Positions 19,076-28,827 of a stretch of 64,000 nt of DNA are shown here, in pieces. This stretch comes from Streptomyces indicus. GTDB taxonomy: Bacteria; Actinomycetota; Actinomycetes; Streptomycetales; Streptomycetaceae. The notes beneath the pieces are model-generated. The model did not search any database and was not told where the DNA came from. It worked only from the letters and a program-made list of their open reading frames with translations. Location of the stretch: positions 124,001-188,000 of the forward strand of contig NZ_FNFF01000009.1 of NCBI RefSeq assembly GCF_900100315.1, in the 5' to 3' direction. The translations under genes were made by a program, and so were the position numbers. Positions within the stretch are counted from its first letter, which is position 1. Each line of letters starts with the position of its first letter.

Positions 19076-20017
19076 TCAGAACCCCAGTCGTCGCAGCTGC
19101 TTCGGGTCGCGCTGCCAGTCCTTGGCGACCTTGACGTGCAGGTCGAGGAAGACCGGCGTGCCGAGCAGCGCCTCGATCTGCTGGCGGGACTTCATGCCGA
19201 CCTCCTTCAGGCGCCTGCCCTTGGGGCCGATGATGATGCCCTTCTGGCTGGGGCGCTCGATGAACAGGTTGGCGTGGATGTCGAGCAGCGGCTTGTCGGC
19301 CGGGCGGCCCTCGCGCGGCAGCATCTCCTCGACGACCACCGCGATGGAGTGCGGCAGCTCGTCGCGTACGCCTTCAAGGGCGGCCTCGCGGATCAGCTCG
19401 GCGACCATGACCTGCTCGGGCTCGTCCGTGAGGTCGCCCTCGGGGTAGAGCGGGGGGCTCTCCGGGAGCATCGGGATCAGCAGGTCGGCGACCAGCTGGA
19501 CCTGCTTGCCCTTGACCGCCGAGACCGGGATGATCTCGGCCCACTCGATGCCGAGGTCCTTGCCGAGCTGGTCGATGGCGATGAGCTGCTCGGCGAGCGT
19601 CTTGGAGTCGACGAGGTCGGTCTTCGTGACGATCGCGATCTTCGGGGTCTTCCTGATCCCCGCGAGTTCCTTGGCGATGAAGCGGTCACCGGGGCCGAGC
19701 TTCTCGTTCGCCGGCAGGCAGAAGCCGATGACGTCGACCTCGGCCCAGGTGGTCCGTACGACGTCGTTGAGCCGCTCGCCCAGCAGGGTGCGCGGCTTGT
19801 GGAGCCCGGGGGTGTCCACCAGGATCAGCTGCGCGTCCTCGCGGTGCACGATGCCGCGCACCGTGTGGCGCGTGGTCTGCGGGCGGTTCGAGGTGATGGC
19901 GACCTTCTGGCCCACGAGTGCGTTCGTCAGGGTGGACTTGCCTGCGTTCGGCCGGCCGACGAAGCAGGCGAATCCTGCGCGGTGGCTCGCCTGCGGCTCG
20001 GGGGAAGGTGCGCTCAT
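19076..20017 (-). CDS. era: GTPase Era
   Basis: The 313-residue protein is the conserved GTPase that binds the 3' end of 16S rRNA during 30S subunit maturation. The G domain shows G1 GRPNAGKST, G3 DTPGLHKP and G4 TKTDLVD, and the C-terminal third is the KH RNA-binding domain (GAKGRRLKEVG-like motif, here GPKGRRLKEVG). The ATG at 20017 was chosen; another ATG lies three codons upstream (MGG). In many actinobacteria era follows the phoH-ybeY-corC-cdd cluster in the same direction; here it lies upstream and points away, suggesting a local rearrangement. Confidence 0.95.
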   Translation of the reverse strand: MSAPSPEPQASHRAGFACFVGRPNAGKSTLTNALVGQKVAITSNRPQTTRHTVRGIVHREDAQLILVDTPGLHKPRTLLGERLNDVVRTTWAEVDVIGFCLPANEKLGPGDRFIAKELAGIRKTPKIAIVTKTDLVDSKTLAEQLIAIDQLGKDLGIEWAEIIPVSAVKGKQVQLVADLLIPMLPESPPLYPEGDLTDEPEQVMVAELIREAALEGVRDELPHSIAVVVEEMLPREGRPADKPLLDIHANLFIERPSQKGIIIGPKGRRLKEVGMKSRQQIEALLGTPVFLDLHVKVAKDWQRDPKQLRRLGF

Positions 20018-20098
20018 GCCGCCCATTGTCCCCGATGGCGGGGTGGGTGCCTGCCATGGGCTTGCCCTTACCGTTCCAGGTGCCCTGGATGCGGGGGT

Positions 20099-20228
20099 GC
20101 GCAGTTCCCCGCGCCCCTTTGATTGCGCCGTTGCGCCGCCTGTGATGGCGCCGTTGCGCCGCGTGTGCGGGGGCTGCGTGCGCGGCTGCCGGCCGGTGGC
20201 CCCCTCCCGCGCAGTTCCCCGCGCCCCT
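20099..20228. repeat. Streptomyces-type intergenic repeats between era and phoH
   Basis: The 402-bp gap between the divergent era and phoH genes has two exact copies of GCGCAGTTCCCCGCGCCCCT (20099-20118 and 20209-20228) separated by short GCGCCGTTGCGCCG-type duplications. This 20-mer is familiar from Streptomyces intergenic regions, where it is dispersed in many copies. No gene was recognised in the gap, which must also hold the two divergent promoters. Confidence 0.65.
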
Positions 20229-20419
20229 GGAGTGCGGGCTCCGCCCTGCACCCCTGCCGCCCGGCCCCAGCCCCGGACAGCGGCCGCTCTCCCCGCGCCC
20301 GTACGCCGAAAAAGCCCTCGGTCCTGTCAGCCCGCCGACGTACCCTTGGCAGTGCAAGGTCCGTCCGTCCGGGCGGAGTGCCGCACGAGGAGGACAACCT
20401 CAGGCCACAGTGCCGGCCC

Positions 20420-21490
<1,071 letters not shown>

Positions 21491-21503
21491 CGAACGCAGA
21501 GCC

Positions 21504-22001
21504 ATGTCGATCGACGTCAACAACGAGTCCGGAACCGAGGTCGACGAGCAGGCGATCCTCGACATCGCCCGCTATGCGCTCGCGCGGATGCGGATCCACC
21601 CGCTCTCCGAGCTCTCGGTGATCGTGGTCGACAGCGATGCCATGGAGCAGCTGCACATCCAGTGGATGGACCTGCCGGGCCCGACGGATGTGATGTCGTT
21701 CCCGATGGACGAGCTGCGGCCGCCCATGAAGGACGACGACGAGCCGCCGCAGGGCCTGCTCGGCGACATCGTGCTCTGCCCCGAGGTCGCCGAGAAGCAG
21801 GGCAACGAGGCGCCGACCCGGCACTCCATGGACGAGGAGCTGCAGCTGCTCACCGTCCACGGAGTGCTGCACCTGCTGGGGTACGACCATGAGGAGCCGG
21901 ACGAGAAGGCCGAGATGTTCGGGCTCCAGGCGGCCATCGTGGACGGCTGGCGCGCCGAGCGCGGCCTGACCGGTCCGTCCCCCGCTCCCACGGTCTCGTG
22001 A
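21504..22001 (+). CDS. ybeY: Endoribonuclease YbeY (rRNA maturation)
   Basis: The 165-residue protein contains the zinc-binding signature HGVLHLLGYDH near residues 113-123, diagnostic of YbeY, a single-strand endoribonuclease in 16S rRNA 3'-end processing and 70S quality control. An acidic insert (MDELRPPMKDDDEPP) precedes it. It sits between phoH and the CorC-like gene and its stop codon overlaps the next start by 4 bp, the standard bacterial arrangement. Confidence 0.95.
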   Translation: MSIDVNNESGTEVDEQAILDIARYALARMRIHPLSELSVIVVDSDAMEQLHIQWMDLPGPTDVMSFPMDELRPPMKDDDEPPQGLLGDIVLCPEVAEKQGNEAPTRHSMDEELQLLTVHGVLHLLGYDHEEPDEKAEMFGLQAAIVDGWRAERGLTGPSPAPTVS

Positions 22002-23308
22002 GTACGTCCCTGATCCTCGGCGTCGTCGCGCTGGTGATCGTCGCCTGGCTCGCCTCCTGCGCGGAGGCGGGCCTCGCGCGCGTCTCCAGCTTCCGCGCCG
22101 CCGAGGCCGTACGCCAGGGCCGCCGGGGCAGCGCGAAGCTGGCGCAGGTCTCGGCGGATCCGACGCGCTATCTGAACGTGGCGCTGCTCGTGCGGGTGGC
22201 CTGCGAGATGGCCGCCGCCACCCTGGTCACGTACGCCTGCCTCCAGGAGTTCGACGAGACCTGGCAGGCGCTGTGTGTGGCCATCGGCGTGATGGTGCTC
22301 GTCAGCTATGTGGCGGTCGGCGTCTCGCCGCGCACCATCGGACGCCAGCACCCGCTGAACACGGCCACGGCCGCCGCGTACGTACTGCTGCCGCTGGCCC
22401 GGATCATGGGCCCGATCCCGCGCCTGCTGATCCTGCTGGGCAACGCGCTCACGCCCGGCAAGGGCTTCCGGCGCGGCCCCTTCGCCTCCGAGGCCGAGCT
22501 GCGCGCGATGGTGGACCTCGCGGAGCAGGAGTCGCTGATCGAGGACGAGGAGCGCCGGATGGTGCACTCGGTCTTCCAGCTCGGCGACACCCTCGTACGC
22601 GAAGTGATGGTGCCGCGCACCGACCTGATCACCATCGAGCGGTACAAGACCATCCGGCAGGCGCTCACGCTCGCGCTGCGCTCCGGGTTCTCGCGGATCC
22701 CGGTGACGGGCGAGAGCGAGGACGACGTGGTCGGGATGGTGTACCTGAAGGATCTGGCCCGCAAGACGCACATCAACCGGGACGCCGAGTCCGAGCTGGT
22801 GTCGACGGCGATGCGGCCCGCGGCCTTCGTGCCGGACACCAAGAACGCCGGGGATCTGCTGCGCGAGATGCAGCAGGACCGCAACCACGTCGCCGTGGTC
22901 ATCGACGAGTACGGCGGCACGGCCGGCATCGTCACCATCGAGGACATCCTCGAGGAGATCGTCGGCGAGATCACCGACGAGTACGACCGCGAGATCGACC
23001 CCGTCGAGCAGCTCGGCGACCAGCGCTTCCGGGTCACCGCGCGCCTTGACATCGAGGACCTCGGCGAGCTCTACGGGCTCGACGCCTTCGACGACGACGA
23101 TGTGGAGACGGTCGGCGGACTGCTCGCCAAGGCGCTCGGGCGGGTGCCCATCGCGGGCGCGGAGGCGGTCGTGGACCTGCCCGACGGACGGGCGCTCAAG
23201 CTCACCGCGGAGTCCGCGGCCGGCCGCCGCAACAAGATCATGACGGTGCTCGTGGAGCCGGTGGAGGTACCGGAGGCGCAGGACGCAGGCGCCGGCGAGG
23301 ACCGCTGA
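21998..23308 (+). CDS. CNNM/CorC-type hemolysin-family membrane protein
   Basis: The 436-residue protein has an N-terminal DUF21 (CNNM) domain with three to four membrane segments (residues ~1-150), a tandem CBS pair (about 200-325) and a C-terminal CorC_HlyC domain with EIDPVEQLGDQRFRV and a DVETVGGL motif. The family is implicated in magnesium/cobalt efflux and membrane homeostasis. The GTG start overlaps the ybeY stop by 4 bp. In many bacteria this gene is adjacent to ybeY and era; here era is elsewhere. Confidence 0.92.
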   Translation: MSTSLILGVVALVIVAWLASCAEAGLARVSSFRAAEAVRQGRRGSAKLAQVSADPTRYLNVALLVRVACEMAAATLVTYACLQEFDETWQALCVAIGVMVLVSYVAVGVSPRTIGRQHPLNTATAAAYVLLPLARIMGPIPRLLILLGNALTPGKGFRRGPFASEAELRAMVDLAEQESLIEDEERRMVHSVFQLGDTLVREVMVPRTDLITIERYKTIRQALTLALRSGFSRIPVTGESEDDVVGMVYLKDLARKTHINRDAESELVSTAMRPAAFVPDTKNAGDLLREMQQDRNHVAVVIDEYGGTAGIVTIEDILEEIVGEITDEYDREIDPVEQLGDQRFRVTARLDIEDLGELYGLDAFDDDDVETVGGLLAKALGRVPIAGAEAVVDLPDGRALKLTAESAAGRRNKIMTVLVEPVEVPEAQDAGAGEDR

Positions 23309-23333
23309 CCGGCTCTTTGGAAGGGGCTCCCCC

Positions 23334-23687
23334 GTGACACCCGCCGAACTGCGCGCGTTCTGCCTGTCGTTCAATGCCGCGGTGGAGGAGTTCCCCTTCT
23401 CCCCGGAGATCTCCGTGTTCAAGGTGCTCGGGAAGATCTTCGCGCTGTCCTTCCTGGACTCCGCGCCCCTTCAGGTCTCGCTCAAGTGCGACCCCGAGGA
23501 CGCGGTGCGCCAGCGCGAGCAGTACGCGGCGATTCAGCCGGGCTGGCATCTCAACAAGCGGCACTGGAACACGGTGACCGTGGACGAGCTCCCGGACGCC
23601 TTCGTCCGGGAGCTCGTCGAGGATTCGTACGACCTGGTGGTGGCGGGTCTGCCGAAGCGGGAGCGGCTGCGGCTCGACCGGCCCTGA
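23334..23687 (+). CDS. MmcQ/YjbR family protein (DUF419-like)
   Basis: The 117-residue protein begins MTPAELRAFCLSFNAAVEEF and contains the family hallmarks FKVLGKIFAL, LKCDPEDAVRQRE and GWHLNKRHWNTV. Members have a CyaY-like fold and are thought to bind DNA, but their function is not established. GTG start 25 bp after the CorC-like gene, with GGAAGGGG upstream, in the same operon. It ends 6 bp before the convergent MFS gene. Confidence 0.88.
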   Translation: MTPAELRAFCLSFNAAVEEFPFSPEISVFKVLGKIFALSFLDSAPLQVSLKCDPEDAVRQREQYAAIQPGWHLNKRHWNTVTVDELPDAFVRELVEDSYDLVVAGLPKRERLRLDRP

Positions 23688-23693
23688 ACCCCC

Positions 23694-25160
23694 TTAACCC
23701 ACCACGGACTTCGCGGGACCGGCGGCCCTGCGGCGCAGCCCGGCGGCGACGAGCAGTGCGGCGGCGAGCACGATCAGCGCGTCGATGCCGACCACCATGC
23801 GGTAGCCCGAGGTCAGGTCGCCGGCGGTGGTGGCGAGCACGCCGAGCAGCGGGATGCCCACGGTCAGGCCCAGCTGCTGGCTGCTGGTGACCAGGCCGGT
23901 GGCCAGGCCCTGCTCCTCGTCCGGCACGCCGGAGGTGACGGTGATGCCGTAGCCGATGATCGCGCCCATGTGGAAGAAGCAGGCGAGCGAGGCCACGGCC
24001 GTGGCGAGGACGACGCCGAGGGTGCCGGTGCCGGTCACGAGCAGCGCGGCCGTGAACACCGCCTGCCCGGCCAGGCCCGCCACGAGCACCCGGCGCGCGC
24101 CCAGCCGGCCGACGAAGCGCGGCACGAGCGAGCCGGAGACGGCCGCGGCCACGCCCTGCACACCGAAGACGACGCCGGTCTCGAACGGCGACAGGCCCAG
24201 GGTGTCCTGGAGGTGGAGGGTCAGCACGAAGACGATCGTGGTCATCATCGAGAAGGTGATCAGACCGCCCAGGTTGCCCCAGGCCACGCTGGGCCGGCGC
24301 AGCATCGGCAGGGAGACCAGCGGCTGTGCGGCCCGCGCCTCGACCCGGACGAACGCGGCGAGCAGCAGCACGCCCGCGGCCAGCGTGAGCTGGACGTCGA
24401 GGGTGCCGAAGCCGTGCTCGGCGGCCGTGGTCAGGGCGTAGATCAGGGCGAGCAGACCGCCCGTGACGGTGATGGCGCCGGGGACGTCGAGGCGCGGGCG
24501 CTCGGGGCTGCGGGACTCGGTGAGCAGGGCCGGGGCGAGCGGCAGCACGATCAGCGCGAACACGGCGAGCAGGCCCATCGTGGAGCGCCAGCCGAGGGTG
24601 TCGGTGAGGATGCCGCCGAGCACCATGCCGACGGTGAAGCCGAGCGACATCAGGGTGCCGGAGAGGGCGAGCGCCCGGTCGCGGGCCGGGCCCTCGGAGA
24701 ACGTGGTGGTCAGGAGCGCCATGCCGGTGGGCACGATCGCGGCGGCGGCGATGCCCTGGAGGGCGCGCGCGGTGAGGAAGGACGCGGGGTCCCAGGCGAA
24801 GGTGGCGAGCACCGAGGCGGCGGCGAACAGGGCGAGCCCGGAGAGGAACAGGCGCCGCCTGCCGTAGAGGTCGCCGAGGCGTCCGGACAGGAGCAGGAAG
24901 CCGCCGGAAGGCAGCGCGAAGGCGGTCACCGCCCATTGCAGGGCCACGTCGCTCATGCCGAGGTCGGCGCCGAGCACGGGCAGGGCCACGTTCAGGACGG
25001 AGAAGTCGAGCGCGACCATGAACTGCGCGGCGCACAGCACGAAGAGGACGAGCTTGTCGCGGGCGGAGAGCCCGGCTGCGGGGCTCCCGGCGGGGTTACG
25101 GGCGGAACTCGCCGTATCCGGTGCGGAGTTGGCGGCGGGGGCGGAGGTGTCGATTGCCAT
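23694..25160 (-). CDS. MFS drug:H+ antiporter, DHA2 (14-TMS, EmrB/QacA) family
   Basis: This 488-residue transporter has about 14 hydrophobic segments and the MFS motif A (LGDLYGRRRLFLSG) in the loop after the second helix. A short, non-conserved, Ala/Ser/Pro-rich cytoplasmic N-terminus precedes the first helix. DHA2 exporters remove drugs and dyes. It is divergent from an XRE-type regulator gene 137 bp away, so local repression or activation is likely. The start ATG at 25160 is followed by a normal lead; an internal start near residue 35 is possible. Confidence 0.9.
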   Translation of the reverse strand: MAIDTSAPAANSAPDTASSARNPAGSPAAGLSARDKLVLFVLCAAQFMVALDFSVLNVALPVLGADLGMSDVALQWAVTAFALPSGGFLLLSGRLGDLYGRRRLFLSGLALFAAASVLATFAWDPASFLTARALQGIAAAAIVPTGMALLTTTFSEGPARDRALALSGTLMSLGFTVGMVLGGILTDTLGWRSTMGLLAVFALIVLPLAPALLTESRSPERPRLDVPGAITVTGGLLALIYALTTAAEHGFGTLDVQLTLAAGVLLLAAFVRVEARAAQPLVSLPMLRRPSVAWGNLGGLITFSMMTTIVFVLTLHLQDTLGLSPFETGVVFGVQGVAAAVSGSLVPRFVGRLGARRVLVAGLAGQAVFTAALLVTGTGTLGVVLATAVASLACFFHMGAIIGYGITVTSGVPDEEQGLATGLVTSSQQLGLTVGIPLLGVLATTAGDLTSGYRMVVGIDALIVLAAALLVAAGLRRRAAGPAKSVVG

Positions 25161-25211
25161 GACCGAGATCCTCGGTCCGCCGGAATATCCGTGGAGAGTG
25201 GGAACTTATCC

Positions 25212-25228
25212 TGGTGGCCGCACCACCA
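25212..25228. promoter_or_regulatory. Inverted repeat between the MFS gene and its divergent regulator
   Basis: TGGTGG (25212-25217) and CCACCA (25223-25228) form a 6-bp inverted repeat with a 5-bp spacer in the 136-bp gap between the two start codons. It is a candidate binding site for the adjacent XRE regulator. Confidence 0.35.
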
Positions 25229-25296
25229 TGCAGCCGCGGGCCGTGCGTCCGCGCACCTGCGACCGCACCACCAGCAAAGCTCCGGGGGGAGAGCCT

Positions 25297-26172
25297 GTGA
25301 CCGAGACCGCCGCGATGAAGGCCCACCGTCTGGCGGAGTTGCGCGAGTTCCTGATGAGCCGGCGCGCGAAGGTGACACCCGCCGAGGCGGGGCTGCCCGA
25401 GGGCGGGCGGCGGCGCACCCCGGGGCTGCGGCGCGAGGAGGTGGCGGTGCTCGCGGGGGTCGGCGCGTCCTGGTACCAGTGGCTGGAGCAGGGCCGCGAC
25501 ATCTCGGTCTCGCCCCAGGTGCTCGACTCGGTGGCCCGGGTGCTGCGGATGTCGAGTGCCGAACGGCGCCATCTGTACGTCCTGTCGGGGCTCAATCCGC
25601 CGGCCCTCGTCGTCGAGGAGACGGGCGGGGAGATGTGCGCGGGTCTGAAGCGGCTCATCGACGCGTGGATGCCGTATCCGGCGCACCTGATGGACCAGTA
25701 CTGGAACTGCGTCCTCTACAACGACGCGGCCGCGATGGTTCTCGGCATGCGGCCGGGGACCCGGCAGAACTGCCTGATCGACTTCTTCACCGACGACCTC
25801 TACCGCGCGCGGGCGGTGCACTGGGAGGCCAACGCGGAGATCCTCGTGGCCCAGTTCCGCTCCGCCTGCTCCGAGGCCCCCGACGACGAGGGCTTCCGTG
25901 CGCTGGTGGAGGAGGCGAAGGAGCTCAGTCCGGAGTTCGCGGCGCTGTGGCAGCGGCGGGACATCTCGCCGGCCGGCCTGATGAACAAGCAGCTGGAGCA
26001 CCCCCTGGTCGGCGAACTCCACTTCGAGTCCACTCAGCTCCGCGTCCCGGCCCGCCCCGACCTCGTGATCGTCCTGCACACCCCGCTCCCGGTCGCGGAC
26101 ACCGTACGCAAGCTGGAGTGGCTGTCGTCGCCGGAGGGGCGGCGGGGGTCGATGTATCCGCTGGCGGGGTGA
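25297..26172 (+). CDS. XRE-family helix-turn-helix regulator with MmyB-like ligand domain
   Basis: The 291-residue protein has an N-terminal HTH (about residues 12-80: LREFLMSRRAKVTPAEAG, then GLRREEVAVLAGVGASWYQW) and a C-terminal domain (about 100-270) typical of Streptomyces MmyB-like regulators, with conserved MDQYWNCVLYNDAA and HFESTQLRVPARPDL segments. The MmyB ligand-binding fold is PAS-like and has been reported to bind fatty acids. The GTG start has GGGGGGA 7 nt upstream. It is divergent from a DHA2 exporter and probably controls it. Confidence 0.88.
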   Translation: MTETAAMKAHRLAELREFLMSRRAKVTPAEAGLPEGGRRRTPGLRREEVAVLAGVGASWYQWLEQGRDISVSPQVLDSVARVLRMSSAERRHLYVLSGLNPPALVVEETGGEMCAGLKRLIDAWMPYPAHLMDQYWNCVLYNDAAAMVLGMRPGTRQNCLIDFFTDDLYRARAVHWEANAEILVAQFRSACSEAPDDEGFRALVEEAKELSPEFAALWQRRDISPAGLMNKQLEHPLVGELHFESTQLRVPARPDLVIVLHTPLPVADTVRKLEWLSSPEGRRGSMYPLAG

Positions 26173-26308
26173 GGCGGGGGCTTCCACAGGGGCGAGCGGT
26201 GGTCGGGACTTTGGTCCCTGCCGGTCGGGCCTTACGGCGCACAGTCGGGCTTTACCTCGCGTTTAGGTTTGAGGCACACCACCGCTTGAACGCCCTTCAG
26301 GAGACCCC

Positions 26309-27088
26309 GTGCGCACCCGTAACTCCCTTACCCTCACCGGAGTCTTGGCGGCAGCGGCGCTGACCGCCGTGGCCGGCTGCGGCGGGGCGGCGGACGCGGA
26401 GGAGAACCCGAAGTCCACGACGTCCCCGTCCTCCTCCGCCTCCGCTTCCCCTTCCGCGAAGCCGGCGGCTCCGCTGACCCAGGGGCAGGCCGAGGAGGCG
26501 CTGATCGAGGTGTCGGATCTGCCGGTGGGGTGGAAGGTGGATGCGGCGGGTGCCGAGGAGGCCGAGGGCGGCGAGGGCCCGGCGCTCAAGGCGGACAAGC
26601 CCCAGTGCCAGCCGCTCCTGGACGGTTCCTTCGGCGGCTCCGGGCCCCGTGCGAAGGCGGAGGCGTACGCCGCCTTCACCAAGGACGCGGACTACGGTCC
26701 GTTCCTCCTCGCCGGGGTCGAGGCCTTCACCGAGAAGCAGGCCGAGGCGCTGATGGAGCCCGTGGAGGCGACGGACGGCTGCGAGTCGTTCACGGGGTCC
26801 TACGAGGGCGATGAAGTCCTGTTCCGTACCCAGGAGTTGTCCGTTCCGCAGGTCGGCGACGGCGAGGCGTACGGGTTCCGGTTCTCGGTGGAGTACGAGG
26901 ACGAGGACGGTTACGTGTGGGTCGACCAGACCGACACCGTGGTCGCCCGCGTCGGCGGGGCGATCCTTCAGGTCTCGCAGCAGAGCGACGGCGGCAACGA
27001 CCAGGAGGCCTTCGACCGGGCCGTCGAGAAGCTGGTCGAGAAGACCCGGAAGGTCGCCGCCAAGGGTGCCGCGGGCGCCGGCGTCTGA
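26309..27088 (+). CDS. Putative lipoprotein, paralogue of the next gene
   Basis: The 259-residue protein begins MRTRNSLTLTGVLAAAALTA and has a lipobox AVAGC (Cys24), then an Asp/Glu/Ser/Pro-rich linker and a domain with PVGWK, QCQPLLD and a terminal coiled-helical stretch. The following gene encodes a protein with the same order of motifs (QCQPLLD near the same position), so the two arose by tandem duplication. No function is recognised. CAGGAGACC precedes the ATG. Confidence 0.8.
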   Translation: MRTRNSLTLTGVLAAAALTAVAGCGGAADAEENPKSTTSPSSSASASPSAKPAAPLTQGQAEEALIEVSDLPVGWKVDAAGAEEAEGGEGPALKADKPQCQPLLDGSFGGSGPRAKAEAYAAFTKDADYGPFLLAGVEAFTEKQAEALMEPVEATDGCESFTGSYEGDEVLFRTQELSVPQVGDGEAYGFRFSVEYEDEDGYVWVDQTDTVVARVGGAILQVSQQSDGGNDQEAFDRAVEKLVEKTRKVAAKGAAGAGV

Positions 27089-27132
27089 GTCTCGTACCGT
27101 ATTCGCACCTTTCACATCTGGAGAACCACACC

Positions 27133-27882
27133 GTGCGTACCACCCCGCGCCGCGGCGCCATAGCCGCGCTCGCCGTCTCGTCCCTGCTCTTCGCCGCCGC
27201 GTGCGGCGGTTCCGGCGGCAGCGGTGACAAGCCGTCCGACGGGAAGCAGAAGAAGGAGTCGGCGACGCCCTCGCCCGAGGCGAAGCCGCTGACCAGGAGC
27301 CAGGCGGAGGCCGCCGCTCTGGTGCTCAAGGACATGCCGTCCGGCTGGAGCCAGGACAAGTCGATGACCGACACCGAGGACGGCTCGACCGTGTTCGGTC
27401 TGGGCAAGGCCGAGAAGAAGCAGTGCCAGCCGCTGCTCGACCAGATCGTGCACCACCCCGGCACCCCGGCCGCGCAGGCCACGGTCGCCAAGTCGTACAA
27501 CAAGTCGGACCTGGGCCCGTACCTGTCGCACGGCGTGTTCTCCTACACGGCCGAGGACGCCCTGGAGGCCATGAAGAACTCGGCGCTGCCGACGGGCTGC
27601 GACAAGTTCACGGTGGACTTCGAGGGCGACAAGGCCACCTTCACGTACAAGAAGCTCGACGTGCCCGCGGTCGGCGACGAGACGCTCGCCTGGCGTCTGA
27701 TCGGCGTGGACGAGCAGGACCAGGTGCCGATGCAGTTCGACTTCGCAGCCTCCCGCGTGGGCAGCGCCATCTCCGTCACGCTCCTGACCAGCGTCGACAA
27801 CAAGTCCGACACCCCCGCCTTCAAGGCGGCCTTCGAGAAGGGCGCGCAGCGGGTCGCGGAGGCGGTCAAGGCCGCCAAGTAG
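27133..27882 (+). CDS. Putative lipoprotein, paralogue of the preceding gene
   Basis: The 249-residue protein has a lipoprotein signal ending LLFAAAC (Cys ~23), a Lys/Ser/Pro-rich linker, and a conserved domain with MPSGWSQDK, KQCQPLLDQIV and TGCDKFTVDFEGDKATFTYK. The same skeleton occurs in the gene 44 bp upstream. The GTG start at 27133 was chosen with TGGAGAACC upstream. Probably an extracytoplasmic, membrane-anchored protein of unknown function. A long hairpin 67 bp downstream ends the unit. Confidence 0.8.
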   Translation: MRTTPRRGAIAALAVSSLLFAAACGGSGGSGDKPSDGKQKKESATPSPEAKPLTRSQAEAAALVLKDMPSGWSQDKSMTDTEDGSTVFGLGKAEKKQCQPLLDQIVHHPGTPAAQATVAKSYNKSDLGPYLSHGVFSYTAEDALEAMKNSALPTGCDKFTVDFEGDKATFTYKKLDVPAVGDETLAWRLIGVDEQDQVPMQFDFAASRVGSAISVTLLTSVDNKSDTPAFKAAFEKGAQRVAEAVKAAK

Positions 27883-27948
27883 CCGGAGGAGCACCGGCCA
27901 GGACCTGCCCCCACGAACAGGGGGACTCAGGGAGGGACCCGGAGGGGA

Positions 27949-27993
27949 GAGCGCCCGGGTGCCGCTGTGGGAGACGGCGGCACCCGGGCGCTC
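27949..27993 (+). terminator. Strong hairpin terminator after the lipoprotein pair
   Basis: A perfect 17-bp stem (27949-27965 with 27977-27993; outer bases GAGCGCCCGGG/CCCGGGCGCTC) with an 11-nt loop lies 67 bp after the second lipoprotein gene. Confidence 0.75.
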
Positions 27994-28091
27994 CTGTGTC
28001 CGCGAACCAGGTGCTCCCGTGTTCCGGACCGGGCCGCCCCCCACCCGGGCCCCGCACAGCACCCCTCCGCACCGCTTCGTATGCTCGACGC

Positions 28092-28445
28092 ATGACCGAA
28101 AGCACCCCCCTCGACCCCGAGGACCGCAAGATCGTCACGTTGGCGCGCAGCGCCCGTGCCCGTAACGAGGTGCCCGAGGGTGCCGCCGTACGCGACGAGA
28201 CCGGGCGCACGTACGTGGCCGGCACCGTGGCGCTCGACTCGCTTCAGCTGAGTGCGCTGCGTACGGCCGTCGCGATGGCCGTCGCGAGCGGGGCGCGGTC
28301 CCTGGAGGCGGCCGCCGTGGTGAGCACGGTGGAAGCGGTTGCGGCCGAGGACCTCGCGGCCGTACGCGATCTCGGCGGGGCAGGGACTCCGGTTCTGCTC
28401 GCCGGCCCCGACGGGACGGTGCGGGCCACCACGCCGGCTGGCTGA
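28092..28445 (+). CDS. Cytidine-deaminase-like protein lacking catalytic zinc residues
   Basis: The 117-residue protein aligns in outline with bacterial cytidine deaminases (IVTLARSARARNEVPEGAAV, GRTYVAGTVALDSLQLSALRTAVAMAVASG), but the zinc/proton-shuttle motifs are missing. No HAE or CAE motif precedes the AVAMAVASG helix, and no PCGxC motif occurs. It is therefore probably a non-catalytic relative. Such genes commonly sit between the CorC-like gene and era in actinobacteria. Here it is separated from the CorC-like gene by about 5 kb and from era completely. Confidence 0.7.
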   Translation: MTESTPLDPEDRKIVTLARSARARNEVPEGAAVRDETGRTYVAGTVALDSLQLSALRTAVAMAVASGARSLEAAAVVSTVEAVAAEDLAAVRDLGGAGTPVLLAGPDGTVRATTPAG

Positions 28446-28455
28446 TTCCCGCGCC

Positions 28456-28482
28456 CAACTCCCCTTTTCGGAGGGGGAGTTG
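28456..28482 (+). terminator. Terminator after the cytidine-deaminase-like gene
   Basis: CAACTCCCC (28456-28464) pairs with GGGGAGTTG (28474-28482) across a 9-nt loop, 11 bp after the stop codon. Confidence 0.6.
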
Positions 28483-28496
28483 ACTGACGGGTCAGT
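28483..28496. promoter_or_regulatory. 14-bp palindrome in the gap before the secreted protein gene
   Basis: ACTGAC-GG-GTCAGT (28483-28496) is a perfect inverted repeat directly after the terminator. The rest of this 382-bp gap holds GGACCGTCAGATC at about 28590, repeated at about 29385 before the next gene, but no recognisable gene. The palindrome could be a TetR-type operator controlling the downstream surface locus. Confidence 0.35.
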
Positions 28497-28827
28497 AACA
28501 CGGATCGGCGGGGAAGTAGAAGAATCAAGAAGATTCCTCTTGCCTTCTTCCGCCGGTTCGGTCTCAATGGGCAGCGCTTACTTTTCCGACGGACCGTCAG
28601 ATCTCCTGGGGCGGACGGGTACGGAGAGCAGAGCCGCCTCCTCGTACCGCATCGCCCGCCCCGCGTTCCGTGGGCATCCGCACCCACCTCACGGACGGTC
28701 TTTCGCGCGCCCTTCACGCACCCCTGCAGCGCCGTGCCCGCACGCCGGGCGCGGTGGGACTCCTTCGCGTGGAACGCGTGCGCCTCGTGCGGCATACGGC
28801 AACTCCCTCATGTGGAAGGGGAACCGA

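Noticed and set aside
20123..20419. N-terminal extension of phoH in the open frame
   Set aside because: The extension runs through dispersed intergenic repeats and lacks a ribosome site; the ATG at 20420 starts the conserved region.
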